DNA of 5,212 nt. Origin: Candidatus Bathyarchaeota archaeon. GTDB lineage: Archaea > Thermoproteota > Bathyarchaeia > TCS64. The position numbers and the translations under genes are program-made. Positions 4,932 to 5,212 of the stretch are shown piece after piece (the first letter of the stretch is position 1; every line of letters begins with the position of its first letter). The notes beneath the pieces were generated by a model. That model saw only the letters and a list, made by a program, of their open reading frames with translations. It ran no database searches and was not told the origin of the DNA. The stretch lies in the NCBI GenBank assembly GCA_016867505.1, contig VGJH01000100.1:1-5212 (forward strand), given 5' to 3'.

Positions 4932-5212
4932 CGCTTTCAATCCCTTGTTCAGTTATTTTGATTGGAGTTTCTCCTTCAGGTAAGCTTGGACTCACAATGA
5001 GTTTAGCTATTCTAATATTATTCCGTCCCTTCCTTAGATAAATTCTCGTATGACTCATGTGGCCCACGATGTTGCCACCTACTGGGATTACCCCCTTTGT
5101 GAAGAATGCATCAGGTTGACTCATAACTTGATTTGTGATCACTGCACAAGTATTGAAGGCTCTACTCAACCTCATTAATTTGTGCATGTGTTTATTCAAT
5201 AATTGTTGCCTA
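4918..5212 (-). CDS. radA: DNA repair and recombination protein RadA, C-terminal part
   Basis: The gene runs off the right edge; the last 97 residues are present and end with TGA at 4920-4918. Archaeal RadA is the RecA/Rad51 homologue that forms filaments on single-stranded DNA and catalyses homologous pairing and strand exchange using ATP. Seen: RQQLLNKHMHKLMRL at the window edge, AVITNQVMSQPDAFF (the end of the ATPase core and start of the DNA-binding L2 loop), PVGGNIVGHMSHTRIYLRK, and the closing block SPSLPEGETPIKITEQGI. These match the RadA C-terminus in order and spacing. The full retention of the L2 region and the VGG-x3-GH segment favours RadA over the shorter paralogue RadB. The Walker motifs lie outside the window. 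The 3' end overlaps the following small gene. Confidence 0.9.
   Translation of the reverse strand, partial: RQQLLNKHMHKLMRLSRAFNTCAVITNQVMSQPDAFFTKGVIPVGGNIVGHMSHTRIYLRKGRNNIRIAKLIVSPSLPEGETPIKITEQGIESDEES

Overview
This is an AT-rich archaeal window, roughly one third G+C by eye. The archaeal assignment rests on several genes together: the C-terminus of a RadA recombinase, the C-terminus of an Lhr-type helicase, a PAC2-family proteasome-assembly chaperone, a Mut7-C RNase-like protein with a zinc ribbon, an AMMECR1/PH0010-family protein, and TATA-like elements a fixed distance before start codons. A Thermoproteota-type lineage such as Bathyarchaeia would fit, but that is a guess from general resemblance.

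Layout. At the left edge, the last 86 codons of an Lhr-like helicase run on the + strand and converge on a four-gene minus-strand cluster. Read in the direction of transcription, that cluster is: a two-CBS-domain protein with a C-terminal zinc ribbon (3212 to 2658), a Mut7-C protein (2623 to 2147), an AMMECR1 protein (2103 to 1483) and an MJ1255-like glycosyltransferase (1470 to 280). Gaps inside it are 34, 43 and 12 bases. About 200 bases of very AT-rich DNA (3213-3412) separate the CBS gene from the divergent PAC2 chaperone gene on the + strand. This spacer holds two perfect inverted repeats and two TATA-like elements and is the main regulatory region of the window. After the PAC2 gene come an all-A/T stem-loop and a small 87-residue membrane protein on the + strand. 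That gene converges on a minus-strand pair at the right edge: the end of radA and, overlapping its 3' end, a small helical protein I do not recognise.

How it fits together. Most genes are housekeeping: recombination, helicase, proteasome assembly and probable RNA processing. The CBS protein could sense an adenine nucleotide, and it heads a cluster that also encodes a probable RNase-fold protein and AMMECR1, whose function is unknown. No CRISPR array, insertion sequence, tRNA, rRNA or defence cassette is visible. The points most worth a second look are the 9-1-9 palindrome beside the CBS promoter, the second inverted repeat next to it, the recurring distance of about 35-37 bases from TATA-like element to start codon, and the unknown protein overlapping radA.
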